This document shows positions 22,545 through 36,193 of a stretch of DNA of 64,000 nucleotides, one piece after another. The DNA lies in the NCBI GenBank assembly GCA_950295325.1, contig OX485807.1:22849666-22913665 (forward strand). Direction: 5' to 3'. The notes beneath the pieces were generated by a model that was not told the DNA's origin, searched no databases, and was given only the letters and a program-made list of their open reading frames with translations. The DNA comes from Polytrichum commune (lineage: Eukaryota; Streptophyta; Polytrichopsida; Polytrichales; Polytrichaceae). How positions within the stretch are numbered: the stretch's first letter is position 1; each line of letters begins with the position of its first letter. The translations under genes were made by a program, and so were the position numbers.

Positions 22545-25135
22545 TAAGCATGCACTGAGCCAACTAGCGCCAATAGAGCTGGAAATGCTACCAACATTTT
22601 ACTTGGAGAAGATTCATGGTGGGTTGGGAGGGTGCATGCCATGAAACATCATAATGGGCATACGTTTGGGGTACTAAGGTAGCTGGTTGACCTCTTGGCC
22701 CAAGTTGAAGAATCTAAGAGGCCAATTTCTCACAATCCTTATACTGAAGTAATTCTGCAATATTACATCAAGGCCGTAACAAATTCAAATATGATCAACT
22801 CGATAGAAAACGGATTGATGTGGGTTGCATTATTTCTACTATGACCATGAGCTACAACGCTACCAATGGAGTATACATACTAAGCAAGATTGATACGGAG
22901 GAGCTGGGAAAGTTTGTGACTAAGAGAAATGTGTAGGGTTCATGTATGAGGCTTGTGCTTGTTTGCAAACTCCTATTAAGCAGGTGTCGAGTTTTTTAGC
23001 ACACAATTAAACTTTTATGTTTCCTGGACTATACTTGCACTTTTGTCATGCATATGATGCATGATATTCTATTTGTTGATATGGTTGTCTATAATAAGCA
23101 AGTATGATGTGACTGTGTTTTGTAACTTGGAATTCCTTTGAAGTTCATACTTCAGAAACCATGTTTGCAATAGTATGGAAATCGACGAATAGGTTATGTA
23201 CATTTGTCAAATACTCCCTTCGATTCATCTAAATGTAGCCACCTTAAAATCCACAAAACCCTAAGCTGATCACCTTGATTGCTTTTGAACTTAGCATGTA
23301 GCGGACACCTACTACTCCTTTTTTAACAAAAAAATAAGTGCTTAATCCGGTTACATGTTGTGATTTTGTAAATTTTCTTTACTAATTTGAGGTAGTGTAT
23401 TCCATAGATTGCTTGTTACAGATGCACCATTCAGTGTTTGAATTAGTCTGGCTTTGAAAGCCATTCAATTTAGAAGCAGAAAATAGTATCTACTTTCTCA
23501 AGGTGCAATTCATTTTATAACCTACTTTGGAAAACCGGCTAGCTTTGAAAAACCTAAGATCTCGACCGGTTGTTTCCAAAGTCCATGGTAGTAACTATAC
23601 TAGATAAATACATTAAGACCATCCGGATACTTTTTCAAAGCAATGAATGATTTTAATTGATCTAGATACAAATCTTCAAATTATGAAATCATTATTCACA
23701 ACTTAATAAGAGACTTCGATTTTTTTTAAATTATTTTCATTTTTCTATAATGGAAGTAAAATTTACAAATGAAAATGAAAAGCCTTGTTGTGCATTACCT
23801 TCACATTAGGTATATTTATCTTCACATAAGAAACATATCTCACACTATAATCTACATAAATTTAAAAAAATTAATAAATAAATGCAAATTAGAAGCAGGG
23901 GTTGGGATGGCTCTGTTGTGGATGGTCCTCTTATCCTTCAAATAGTACAATTCTAATTCAAATTATTGATGTACTATTAAATCAACACATGTTCATAATG
24001 AAAAACAATTACGTATCATGAAAGCTCTCAACTAACACTATAAAAATCGACATAGTATGAAGTTTTCTTTATAAAAAAAATGCTTTGCTAAAGATATACA
24101 ACAATAAGTGGGTATGAATATCTACTATAATTCACTTTCGAGACTAGTTGCTACCCTGGGCCAAATTCTCCCAAACCAATTAGCCAATGCGTTCTTCCGG
24201 CAACGGGCCCAAGCTACCCTCCCCAATGTCCAAGAGCTGCAAGTGGTTGAAAGTTCTCACTAGACCAAATTCATTTTGATATTTTGCAGCAGATGATGTC
24301 CCAACTAGGGATTGTTGTGGACAAATCTTCTTGTATTCCAATGCAACATGGATCATGTTAGATGTTTCTTGTTAGCAATTGAAAGGGATTTCTAACACAC
24401 CAATCTATGTCTTATTTGAACTCCATGTGCCAAGGTTATAAAGGTTCAAAGTTTTATTGTTAGGTGGGCCAAAATGGACACATGAATCTAATGTTAAGGT
24501 GATGGACATTCTCGAATCCATATGTGCATATTGTGCAAGATTTTAGGAGGTTGATTTTTGGTTGAATGAGTTGTTAGAACTGTCAATTTAATCATTGGAT
24601 TGAATCCTAACTATCACAAGTTATAAGGGGCCAAAGATTTCTTAGTAAATGATCTATAACTATCACAAGTGCTTGATATTAAGATGGTGGACATCCTCAA
24701 AATCAATATGTAGATACCATGCAAATTTTTAGGGTTTTGGTTTTGGGTGGGGTAGTGATGTGCGCTCCCTTACATAACTTACTAAGTGGGAAGTATTTTT
24801 TATTTTTATTTATTTTTCTCTGTTTTCTAAGATTCATGGGTAACACTTGGTCATATTATTGTACAATGTGTGAAATGCCCAATTAGTAGTGTATGAGATT
24901 CATGAATAGCCCCCCCCCATTCATGTAAATTTGTACACATGTCTTGGCACTACTACTAACTCACATATTCAAACTTAGATTGACAATTGTCAACAATAAG
25001 TGAGTGATTCAAGTATCATTATATGTTTTACGATTGGATGAATGAGAGATATATTTGTATCCAATACTTCCTTCTCATCAAGAACGATATGTTGGTTTTG
25101 AGATGATAATGGCAAAGTATACATAAGAGAAATGA
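22545..25135. other. Intergenic, no gene recognised
   Basis: AT-rich sequence with many stops in all frames. A weak 180-bp direct repeat ('gatggacattctcgaatc.atatgt' at about 24510, 'gatggtggacatcctcaaaatcaatatgt' at about 24688) is visible. Nothing else is supported. Confidence 0.5.
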
Positions 25136-25138
25136 AAA

Positions 25139-25845
25139 ATGAACATTGGTGTTCCACCAATGCGAACATGTTGACCCTGTCCTATTCAAGGGTCCCCTGG
25201 TTAAATGGTAGGGGTTTGGGGGGGGGAGGGGTGGGTCTATAGTAGTCTTTATGTTAGTTAGGAGTCAAATGTTTCTAGGGAGAGAGAAGCATTGCCTTCT
25301 ATTTACCTTCTAGTTTTCTTATTGTTTAGGGCAAATATATGAGGGACATGAGTATAACAAATTATTATGGCAATCACAATTAAGGTTAGCACAACACTTG
25401 CCAGTTGGTGGTCAATTCGGTTGAAGTACTCATGCTCTTGGTGATTGAGTCCACGTACATGAGTACATGGGATTTGACACGATATTTACAAATAAGGAAA
25501 GAAAAATGGGCATTGGTGTTCCACCAATGTGAATGTGAACCCAGTAGCCCTATCATGTTCAAGAGTCCTCTTGTTACAAGCTAAGGTGGATTGCCTACCT
25601 TTTTGTAGGTGGCCTCTATGATAGTATAATGTTAGTAAGGAGTCACATGTTTATAGGGAGGGAGGAATACAAGCTCTTGTTGCCTTCTAGTTTCTGGTCT
25701 GTTCAAGACAATGCATGTGAGGTATATGAGATTAACATATTCTTGTGACAATCACAGGTGAGGTCAGTGCGGTAATTACCGGTTGGCGGTCAGTGCGGCT
25801 GGAGTACTCATGCTCTTCATGATCGAATGCACAGGAGTACTTGGG
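25139..25845 (+). repeat. Diverged direct repeat, about 360-bp unit, two copies
   Basis: Copy 1 (about 25139-25475) and copy 2 (about 25508-25845) share, in order, 'attggtgttccaccaatg', 'ttagttaggagtca.atgtt', 'ttgccttctagttt', 'tgacaatcac' and 'gagtactcatgctctt'. Divergence is considerable, so the duplication is old. No coding function is evident. Confidence 0.8.
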
Positions 25846-26104
25846 GCTGATGCTTTGGGAGGGAAGAGACGTCACAGACATGGATCTCTGAGGAGGAGCC
25901 GAGACGGAGCGCGGGCAGTTTCCAAAGCCCAGCTTGGTACAAGCAAGTGGAGTGCCTGGGTCACTTGTGCACTGCCAAAGCATCGCCTTTGGGTCCATTC
26001 TTCGGCCTGGCTGGCTGAGTTCGGCGTGGAAGTCATCTCTAGAGCCTGGTCGGGTTTCTACGCTCTGATAACGGCTTCAGAAATCAGCTCGCATGAGCTC
26101 TAGA
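25780..26104 (+). other. GC-richer open stretch, coding status unknown
   Basis: A 106-codon plus-strand frame (25783-26103) and an overlapping 88-codon minus-strand frame are open here, in sequence clearly richer in GC than its surroundings. I recognise no domain in either and see no supporting splice structure. Confidence 0.2.
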
Positions 26105-27460
26105 TAAGTGGAACCATGTGATCATCATCATTACATGAAGGAAGAATGGAGAGTATATAGTGATTGACAACAATCTAGCATCCATCTGCATTGCAAGGCA
26201 GACAAACCATACTTACAAGGCCAAAAAACCATAGGAGGTCTCGTGATGCAGTAAATACGAGTCATGCAATTTCCTAATGAATCATAGTGCCATACCAAAT
26301 TGTTGCAACACTTGAACGTCATCTGCAAACGCCACAAACAGGCACCAAGGAGAAAAGAACAACCCGATTGAAGACGCAAGAAGTCTACAGAACAAGTTTG
26401 ATGAGTCCCTGTCTGCAGCACTCTACCCAAGTTGACATGCAAACGTATATGTGCATACAGAGTTCACATGATGATTGACAGCATCTTAAGATTAAGAACT
26501 TTGGAAAACTATTAGGAGAAATCAATCTTAGATCAAGACTCTCGCCTCAGGAATTGCAAGGTCGCATCACAAACAAGCCGCTTCTGAAAAGCGTGTTGCT
26601 CACATTTGAGATCCCATATTTGAACACAAGTTTTTCACCCTTACGCAATGGCAGTCACAGCAAACTGCATTGATACTCTTTCAACAAGCAGTTCCAAATC
26701 ACAAAAAACAATTTATGACCTCACCAGGTGTATCGCTCTGCCATACTCGTTATGACGCAAAGAATCAGCAATCGCCACCCCTCGTTTGCAACTCTCGGAG
26801 AATGAATGGCCCACTACATGGTTATTTACTGCCGGTACATGTCCAGTGTACCCCGGTATAGGACCTTCTCTTGGAAGCCTCACGTTTGAGTGATCTGTTG
26901 GGGACGTCATCGCCTACCCCCTGAGCAAGGTGCTGTGCTAAAAAGCAGAATTCGGTTCACGGTGTCAGTTTAGGCTTACCAAGCACACTGCCAACTATGC
27001 TGCTCTGTTTCCTCAGTTTCTAGTAAGAAAGGTATATCTCAAATTTATCAAAAGGATACATTCACACCAAACAAGTACATGTTAACGATCAAGTTGATAG
27101 TGTGTGTCTCTTGGCAGACCCACCCTTTCAAGTCTCTATTTAAACACACCTCTAAAAGGGCACCAACTGTTTGATTGAGTACTGCATGATCCTTCTAGGT
27201 AATCCAACATGAAACCTTTTCTTTGGATATATTGAGCGACTTTGAATATTAGCGCTGTCTGGGAGAAATGTGTCCCACCGGACAACAACCTTGTGATTGT
27301 AATAGCAAAAAATCCTTGACACTTTTGTGTACAAATTGTTTTGCTGTGGTCATGGCAAATGTATGTCATAGTGCATACCTTCTTCACTTTCTATCTATAA
27401 TTGTTGTGAAAGTGGTAGCAGTCACGGTTTCCATCTTATATCAGACTCATCAAGAAGCCA
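26105..27460. other. Intergenic/3' flank of SNM1-like gene
   Basis: No gene is recognised. The stretch nearest 27460 is likely 3' UTR of the minus-strand gene. Confidence 0.4.
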
Positions 27461-30400
27461 TCATTCTGGTTGTTCAGTAGTCTCCTTTGGATCAACAGTG
27501 GGTAAGGGTTCCTTGTTCAGCAAAGCCGCGACCATGACATCAGCTGGTTGGCCAGTACTGCTAACTACACTAGGGATAATGTTTTCGGGAGCAACAGCTT
27601 GAACAAATTCTTTGAGCTCTGTGAAACTGCAGTGCTCGCTGTATGGTACCTCATAGCTGCCACATCAACTGTTTGGTGAGCACATATGGTAGACAAAATT
27701 CAAATCCTAAGTACTTCAAAAATTGGATGCTTGCAAACTGGGGGTGCTAAACATGAAACTGGAATATGAGTTCAAGGGATTACCTAATCCTGGTGACACA
27801 AAGTTGACACAGCTAGTCACTCAACCATTTGACTTATACAAAAACCTTCTGTACAAAAAAGGAATTTTGTGAAAATCAAGAGAGCACACCGAATTATAGT
27901 TCCTTGTTGATATCGGCGACCAGGGCGGCCAGGAATTCGTTTCTTGCCCCTTCCAAAAGTCCAGCCTGTTGGTGAGAATCCAACAATAGAATTATAACGC
28001 CCCTAGCAAATGAGAAATAGGAACATGTCAAAAACCTTCCAATGGCAATTTGTATCCACACAAAGAAACAATGCAATATACCTTAATATTCTTGGAAGTG
28101 TGTAGAAAACAAATAGTAGCTCTCTGCCTATAATTCGATGTGACAGTGCTTTAATACATAAATGTGAAGCATGTGTTTCTCAACAAATTCTAAGGGACAA
28201 ATCACATACACCAAGAAAGGATCTAAAGCTTAAATAAGTACATGGTAGTGATGAGAGATTGAACTCATGCGTTTGAAACTGGCAATGCTCCACAACGGCA
28301 CCACATGAATATGGCTCTCTTGATCCCTGATAGTCAGCCATTTCTTGTCTTCTTCAGACAAGTCCATACAATCCAATAGTCTTCGCTTCACAGCCCCCAC
28401 ATATATGTACTTCTGTAAAACTTTTCCAACTTCAAGAAATATTCGCTCTTTTCCTGTAACCCAACTACCCCAGAAAAGCTGTTGAATCACAATTCACAGA
28501 GCTACACATCCATTAGAGATCTCCCGGCAAGTATCTTTGCCAACGATCATGCCAACAGGCTACAAGGCAACCCCATTCACACAATATTCGAGGTAAGTGA
28601 ATGAAAACATAGAAAATGGTGGAAGTACAGCAGGCTAGAGGATGGTTGAAGCAGCTCACCTAAGCTTGGAGGACTTATATCAAACAGACTACCTACCTAT
28701 AGTATAAGTGCCGATTAAAAAGAGTGTCTTGGGATTGAAGGCCTCTGCTTGGATCGCATCAATCACAAATTGAACTACAGCTTCTTGCTTTGGGAAATCA
28801 TACTGCAGGTCCATGTAACATTACACTCCATGTGTAAGAACCCCAAGTTAGAAGAATCAGGATCCAAGCTTTTCTTGATAATGCAGAGGATGATTTTTTT
28901 TCAAAGAATCCAAGGAGAAGTTTAGGTATTATAGACAAGTAGATCCTATCTGCATGAAATGAAACAAGCAAGCTCAGAAATGAATGCCCAATGAGAAGTT
29001 CCTCTGAATGGAGCAATAATTGGGTGACAAATTCAGAGAAGATGTGAATCTGTTGACATGTCTATGTTGTTGAGCCTGCTATATAACATTTGATGTTGGA
29101 ATCTCATATCCTGTCAAATAAGATACAAGCGTGCAAATCTGACCTGGGGATCACAGTAGGTAGTGTCAAGGATTAAAGTGGTGATTTTGCACGCTTTTAA
29201 AGCCTCATTCATTGCCATATCCGAACAAAATCGAAAATCTCCAGTGTGCAACACAGCCTTCACAAAGAAATACCACGGGAATGGTCATGTCATTGGTCAG
29301 GTGATAGCTTCTGCATAGTTAAACATATGTATCCTTGATGTACTCTACCCATTAATCAATGCAAAATTGCTAGTGAATGCAAGACAACAGAACATGATTA
29401 AAAATGCTGCATACAAGGATATCTTCAATATGTCAAAGCAGCTGTAGAGGTGACTGCAAAATTATCAATCTCGACACAAACTTATAAAGTTCAACAATAC
29501 AAAATGATGTATGACCTCACCTTACCATTTGGGGGCTCAAAGAGAATCATGACAGAACCTGGACAGTGATTTGCATCTATGAAAGTGACATTCACACCAT
29601 CTATTAGCACAGTTTCATCGAGGGGGATTATTTGAAGTCGATCCCAAGGCACCCCTATACGAAGGTTGACAAGGCGTGCCGTGATAGATGAGCAGAAGAT
29701 TTTACCATGCCTGAATCCTCGTGTTAGCCCTTGATAATCTGCAAATTAACATAATCTCCTAGCAGATCAGTGTAGCTGTCCTCAAGAAAAAACTTGTGCC
29801 TGGCATTTAAAATCCAACACTTGCAATATAGTCTTCTGTAAAGAGAGACTAGGCAGGAAAACAGCACAAATAGCAGCACTTCTATTTCGATGTCCTGAAC
29901 TCCATCACCCAAGATGCTCCAAATAGTGTCAGCAACAAGAGATATAATGCCATACTCAGAGAGAGTTTGGCATGAAATTTGCACATACTCTAAAATGAAC
30001 CTTCAAATCCAAAGAGGAGCTGCTAAAATTCATGGAGAGACGCTTACGGTCGGTATGAAAATGAGTTAGGAACCAGGTCGAGCATTCCCCTGTCAAGTGC
30101 TTGAAAGCATCCTACAAGGAGAATATTAAATAGGTTAACCCACAAAGCTTGTCATGGAAAGACACCACAGCAGTACTTTACACTCCAAAACACATCACCA
30201 TCTTACAGCTCTCTCTTGAGCACTTGTAGCAATACATGACAGCATATCTGTAAAGTACTTCATATAAGTTGACTGCTATGCAGACTTGGTGCACACCACC
30301 AGGTGGAGCATGCGCTTGTGGGGTCAGTCTAAGAATGAGTAAGGTGCTGCCTGCGTCTGACGCACTGGAGCTGAAAGTGTGTTGTACTACCACAAAGAAT

Positions 30401-33400
30401 TGTCTCATCTAGTTGACGATCGTGCGTCACAAAGATTGTCGTGAATTGGAGTTGAGATGCAAAAGATATACAAGGTCAGAGTGAATATTTTCTTTCTTTT
30501 TAAACAATTACGTAGGCCCTCCCACTTCTGTTCACTATGGAACCTAGAATGGTATCTACATTTTTAGCACATACTCCAATCTCATCTCATCATAACACTT
30601 GTAACTTTGGTGTCTGTTCGTTACTACAAACCTTGTCAAATACCACTCAAATATAGGCTTCTAATTAATAAGAGCGGTCACATAAGGCCCACATACCTAA
30701 TAATCGTATACTCAGCGGCTATGTAGTAAGGGAGAGGAGAAAGAATTACCACTCTGAAGGACGTGCCAGGAATACACATCCAAGGGGAAATAGTGCTAGC
30801 CCCAATGCTGTTATGGATCGTCCCACCAGCTCCAGGTATCCTCTTGGCTTTGCTCTTTGCAGGTGCTGCTTTACTGACCACATGGTCTAGTGGTTTTGGA
30901 CCTACCAGATATCCATGATCCAGAGTAGGAAGTCTTTGCCTAGAATTTGGAGGAAGAATGAAGAAGTCTGTGATTGACTTATTTGTTCCTGCTCAAATGG
31001 AATACCAAGCAAGGAGTTGCAACATCACTGTAAGGCAACTGGATGGAAGAAGTGTAAGTTAGATATCATGTGCTGTTGTATTATCTCTTCAGGGATGAAC
31101 TAAATTATGCATCTCAAAGTAGAGCGATGCACTGTTCACCTTACCCTGGTTTGCCTCCACAGAGGTGCTGCTGAGAGCACGTGGATTGGAAGGGCCTGGA
31201 GGCTCTTGCATTGTGGGACTTTCTGGTGCTGGCTCTGTTGTAGAGGCCTCTTTCATCTGCAACTCCTGTATAGCACACACTATCTTCCTTCTAGGTCCAA
31301 ATGCTGTGATTCCTAAAGAGCATAAATCCTGCAAAATGAACAAAGCAATCACACATGAAGCTCATGACTTGCAGATGCATACATGACCATAAGTGGGAAC
31401 TTCCACCAAGTCTCACCCCCCTCCACTTTGTTAGGGGAGGACCAGGCAAAGGCTCTTATCAATACCTGTTTGAATCCCCAACTTGCATTCTACTGTGCCG
31501 TGGGTTCTGAATCATATTTTGAAGGTGCACAATCTCATCCTTACTAAGACCACCTCGGACACTTAAGGATCCCAATTATCAATAAAAATACATGGGCCTG
31601 TAAATCCTGGAACCCACATGTGTCACAGGGCATTCTCTGTAAAGTTCAGCCTCTCTCCAGAATGTGACACCATCACAAAATGTTAAAACTAAAGCACCAT
31701 TGCTCGTATTTAACTAGAACCAGTTAGCGAAGGATTGGACCACAGAGACCAGTTCCAACAAACCACTAAATTGATTGTGCACCAGGTAGTACCAGCACTA
31801 GTACTCTCAAAAGCAAATGCAGGTGCCGGGTGCATCACAAGAACTTGTATTGAAGCTTGTCAGCTAGATTAACATACCCTTGTGAGTATCGATGTTCAAA
31901 CAAATCTTTAAAAAATGGTAACCAGTAAACCCTAAAAGGATTAATCAAGAGACATAATTGATACATAGCTCTTTAGAGTTGCGCACACTATACAAAGCAA
32001 TCAATACCTAGAATGAAATAGAAAACAAATCACACATGCGGCAAAATCCAAATGATGGCAAGCCATTTGACAAGGGTGCATCCACAACAATCTACATGGA
32101 AGGAAGAAGCCACTTTCCACAACAAGCCCACTCACTTCATCAGTGGATCCTTGTCTTGAGTTTACTGCTACACTAAACATCTGATTTAATGTAGCACTAA
32201 AATTGGTGTGTCGTGTTAATGAGAGTGGTTTTCATGACTTGTCATGTAGCACCAAGTGTCACATGGCACCCTCTCTGGTTGCCATCCAGTGATTGCAAAA
32301 CAATTAATATGGGTCAATGATGAATAGTGTGGGCCACATGAAGTCAGATGTCTAGTCTACTGATCTCCAGAGGTGACGAGACGACTCAGACAAATTATTG
32401 TACAGCATGTTAGATTGACAGAGTGATCAACGCATACCTCCTCAGTGAGCCACTTCAAAGTATCCCAATCAATCTCCTCCCTCAAGAAGATGTCCACATA
32501 CTTTCCCAGGTTGAGCTTTCGCAACCACTCCACAACCGGGGCCATGTCTGCCCCCTCCGATGCCTGGAGCAGATCCTGAGCTACTTCACCTAGTTCCTCA
32601 TCTTTAGCACTGTCCAGGCAGGCATTTGTGTGCCACTCTCTTTCATCAGTTGACAATTGGTCTATGCCAACCCCACATATTGGGCACTGAAGTGTGGCAG
32701 TATGGCTTGCATCATCACCCTCGCTGTCCAGAATTTGAATACTTTCGGTAATTTCTGCGCCTTCGGATTCGAAAGCTAGAGGCTGTAATACATCTTCAGG
32801 AACCCTGAGCTCGGAATCTCCTTTCTCCAGACAATCATTGACATGTTGCTCTCTGTCGTTGACAGGTAAATTGCCCATGGCGACTCCACAAATTGGGCAC
32901 TCCAAAGAATCCATGTTTTCAGTTGCCACGTCATGACAAAACTCAAGCCCTTGGTGGTGGTCAATCTTTAATTCATCAACGAAAGCTCCCGCAGTCATGC
33001 CTACAATCCCCATCCCTTCCGCAGGGTCGTGATCAATTTTGTGTGTGAAATTAGGATTGGCTTCGGTGGAACTGTCCTTCCAGTTGTTGCTGATCAGAAT
33101 GTCATATATGTTGGGCTCACGAGCAGCTCCACTCTGCATGTACTCCGTAGTTGAGAATTTGGGGCCCTTCCCAACCTTCTTCTCAACCTGTGTACAAATC
33201 ACCAAGTCATCCTCACATTCATCTCTTTGAGCGTCTCCATAGCCAAGACATCGGTAGTCATGCTCTGCTTCATCAAACAGAGCTCTCATTGCTGTGCACG
33301 GGGTCTCCATCTTCTCTCCTTCGACCTCTTTAAGACACTCCGCCTCCATCTTACGTGTGCCATCGCAAATCTCCGCAGAGGTCTCTTCCCTTATGTCTCC

Positions 33401-34144
33401 GATGTGCAAGCACCCATTTTCCAGGAAGTTAACCTCATCATCATCATCGTCATCAACATCATCATCCACAAGTGTCCTGTCTGCTTGTGTGCACGTGATG
33501 AAATCCTCGTCACTTTCATCTCCACGACAATTTGGCACAAATCGTTGCCTCTCAACGCACAAAGAATCTGTCACCACATTTACCTCACCCTGTTCTAATC
33601 CACCTACCCTAACAGAATCCCCATACTCACTTTGCTCTTGCATGCGGGTCAATCCATTCCCTACCCTGTCTTCATGGCCTTGCATGTCAGAACAGGGTAG
33701 TGTAACACCAATTTTCGCATACTCTCCTATCCGAACATTGTTCCCATCAGTGTCCTCCTTTCTTGAGCAATGTATCCTCACCCTGAAATCTTCAGAGCCT
33801 CTCACCCGCATTGAACTGCCATCCCTGGGCATGCATTTGCTCCCATCCACCCCTAACCCAGGACTCTCAGAATTCTCCCTACTACTTTGAAGGTGCACCA
33901 AACCGGTGGGTTCGGGTTTCTCACATGTGACCTTCTTCTTGCACCCATCTCCTTCATGTCCCGTTTGTTTGGTGACACGCAATTGATGAATCCCACTGTC
34001 CCCGAGCTTCCTTTTGAGTGGAGGCAAAGTGGGAGCCACAATTCCTGTAATTTGAACATCGTCGTCGCTATTTTCTTCCCGTGACGCCAAATCCAGGGCA
34101 CCGTTGTTGTCTTCCGTCCTTCTCCGTGTGCACTTCATCTTCAT
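27461..34144 (-). CDS. SAM-domain, UBZ4 zinc-finger SNM1/PSO2-family nuclease
   Basis: Metallo-beta-lactamase/beta-CASP proteins of the SNM1 family are 5' exonucleases that process interstrand DNA crosslinks. Exons (descending): 34144-32438, 31328-31145, 30988-30750, 30111-30048, 29738-29521, 29257-29144, 28802-28697, 28453-28242, 28002-27890, 27656-27461; total 3153 nt, 1050 aa. The N-terminus is long, acidic and low-complexity (DDDVDDDDDDE). Two UBZ4-like fingers follow (C416, C419, H434, C438 and C487, C490, H505, C509), then a SAM domain (about 537-600), split by intron 1. The nuclease has HFHTDH (727-732), ANHCPGS (His789), HTGDF (Asp811), LDTTY (Asp835), SHIHVVPLW and PYSEHCSF (His994). 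All expected metal ligands are present. The closest plant relative I know is the SAM-SNM1 protein typified by Arabidopsis At2g45700. Start 34138 (second Met) is also possible. Confidence 0.93.
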
Positions 34145-34516
34145 CTCTTCTGCTCAGAACTCCGAACCTGTCTCTCCAGAGCAATTGGAAAGGGTGAAAA
34201 GGCTGCTGAAGCCAGGTGTTGCACCATCGCTGCCAGTCTGAATCATTTTGGCAACCAACACCTCCATCTCCGCAATCGCCACAACTGCATCCAATGCGGT
34301 GAATTGCTTCCGAGAGCAGAGAATTTGGAAGTTTGAAATTCGGGAACTGAAGAAGGAAAGCAAAATGGAGGGAAGCTTGGACAACACAAAAGTGGGCAAC
34401 TTCTCATTCATCCATTAATCCATCCATCCATCCATCCATCCACAGAAAGAAAGAAAGATGACTCTAACGTTGCCACCGGCATATTAATGGACTAGATAAT
34501 GAACGAGAGCTCGAGC
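34145..34516 (-). promoter_or_regulatory. 5' flank of SNM1-like gene with (CATC)n
   Basis: The sequence upstream of the start codon contains a (CATC)n tract at about 34411-34441. No TATA box or other element stands out. Confidence 0.3.
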
Positions 34517-34898
34517 TACACTAAATATGATATTTAGTGTCACCAATTCTAATAATCTTGCGCAATACTAATTGTAAACCGCACTATAGTGTCACCATCA
34601 CTAAATGTTAACCCAACATTATTTGTCACTCTTTGTAGATTTTGGGGGGTATTATAGATTTACAGTGTTGCAATTACTGTCACTCACCAAGTGATTTTTT
34701 CATCCATACCTCAATCATCCATGCCAATATTTCATCACAAGTTGCTGACAAGAGAAGGTAGGGTTTTGGCCAATGGATGAATTCATTCCATCATCCATGA
34801 CAATATTTGTTCACTTATTCGTAAGAAGTGTCATCCAAAAAGTTACCATACTGACATTAATTAAATACCGTATGACACTAAATATCATATTAAGTGTA
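34517..34898. mobile_element. TA-flanked MITE (family copy 2)
   Basis: The terminal inverted repeats are about 26 bp: CACTAAATATGATATTTAGT at the left, CACTTAATATGATATTTAGT on the complement of the right, each continuing GTCA. TA at 34517-34518 and 34897-34898 would be the target duplication, as for Tc1/mariner-type MITEs. The interior holds one copy of the segment amplified at 7957-8425. 'TTATTGG' follows the right end in both this copy and that at 7.8 kb, so the true boundary may lie slightly further out. Non-coding. Confidence 0.78.
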
Positions 34899-35460
34899 GT
34901 TATTGGACATAACCGATCAACTCACGGACATAATCTAGGAATTTTGCATGATACCATGCCTTCATGAATGAAATATTCTGACAAGTTTTGGTAACCATTA
35001 TGTTCTTGGATGAGTGATCGGTTATGAACTAGATAACCCATGAGAGGAGAGTAAATGACGAGTTGCGGGAGCGTCAAGTCATCCACTTGCTTGAGTTGGT
35101 TATCAGTCATAACCAATTGACTCATGAACATAATTTGGAATCGGAGATAACATCACACTTCCATGGATGAAAACATTATGACAAGTTTTGATAACCCTTC
35201 TGCTCTTGGATGAGTGATTGGTTACGAACTAAGTTAGATATCCAACAAACAAGGGATCGAGTGGCATACAAGATGTGGGAGTGGTAGATGAACCATGGGA
35301 GCAGCAAGTTGTCCACTTAATCGAGTTGGTTATTAGCCATAACCAGATTAGCTCATGGACAAAATATGAGAACTGTGGATGATAGTGTGTCTTCATGGAT
35401 ACAAACTTGTGAGGAGATTTGATAACCCTTTTGCTCTTGGATGAGCGACTGCTTAAGGTG
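34899..35460. repeat. Diverged tandem repeat, about 200-230 bp, 3 copies
   Basis: Units start near 34899, 35098 and 35329. Each has 'ttat.agtcataaccaatt.actcatg.acataat' near its start and 'gacaagttttg.taaccctt.tgctcttggatgag' further in. The repeat abuts the MITE on its left. Confidence 0.82.
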
Positions 35461-36193
35461 TTGCATCATCTTCGAGTTAGTTGAAGTTATGTTGGATGAA
35501 AAACCGTTTAATGACTTTCTCATTGGAAAATGAAAGTGAATCCTATGTGTAATAAAGGCCTTTTTAATTCATGAATTATATTTTGTATATGTAGTGGAGG
35601 CATTTATCACACATTAAATTGAATAGCTTAGTATAAATACATGAGTCCAATTTCTAGCATGCCCTTAGTACGTATATAATTGTTTTTCTCTATAACTTCT
35701 CGTTTATAGAGGGTTTAATTTAATAATAGCCCATGCATGTCATTTAGGTTTCCGATGAAAAGTCCACCCCCCAGGGTGATTGCTTTGTGCTATGATGTAT
35801 TTGCCATATACAAGCATGAATATGTAACTAGCTTATATAACATGATAATCCATGTTAGTGTATGTCTAGAGCATCTTAAAACTTAAGAATTATACATAAC
35901 ATAGGCCATGGATAACAAGTCCTTCGACAAGTTAGAACTATATACAGAGTTGTGGAATTTGAGCATGTTAGAAAATAAGGGAACTATATGATCGAAATAC
36001 TTCTAAAAATGTAAAGTATTAACCCCCCCCCCCCGCCCCCCTCTTCCAAAGAGAACTCAAATACATCATTTCTACATGTGCCCCCTTAAGTTTACGAAAG
36101 GTGCCTCCCTCATGACCCACCTTCATCACACAAAACCATATACATACTTAAAATCTAATACATTTTTGTATATAAGATATGATCATATGTTAT
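35461..36193. other. Intergenic, no gene recognised
   Basis: AT-rich sequence with a C-rich homopolymer run near 36021-36042. No coding evidence. Confidence 0.5.

Noticed and set aside
23208-23280. 'actcccttcgattca' as a Stowaway MITE end
   Set aside because: It resembles the CTCCCTCCGT start, but I found no matching inverted end or clear TA-flanked partner.
33294-33890. Plus-strand 198-codon open frame
   Set aside because: It is antisense to the long first exon of the SNM1-like gene, has a Ser/Pro-rich shadow composition and resembles no domain.
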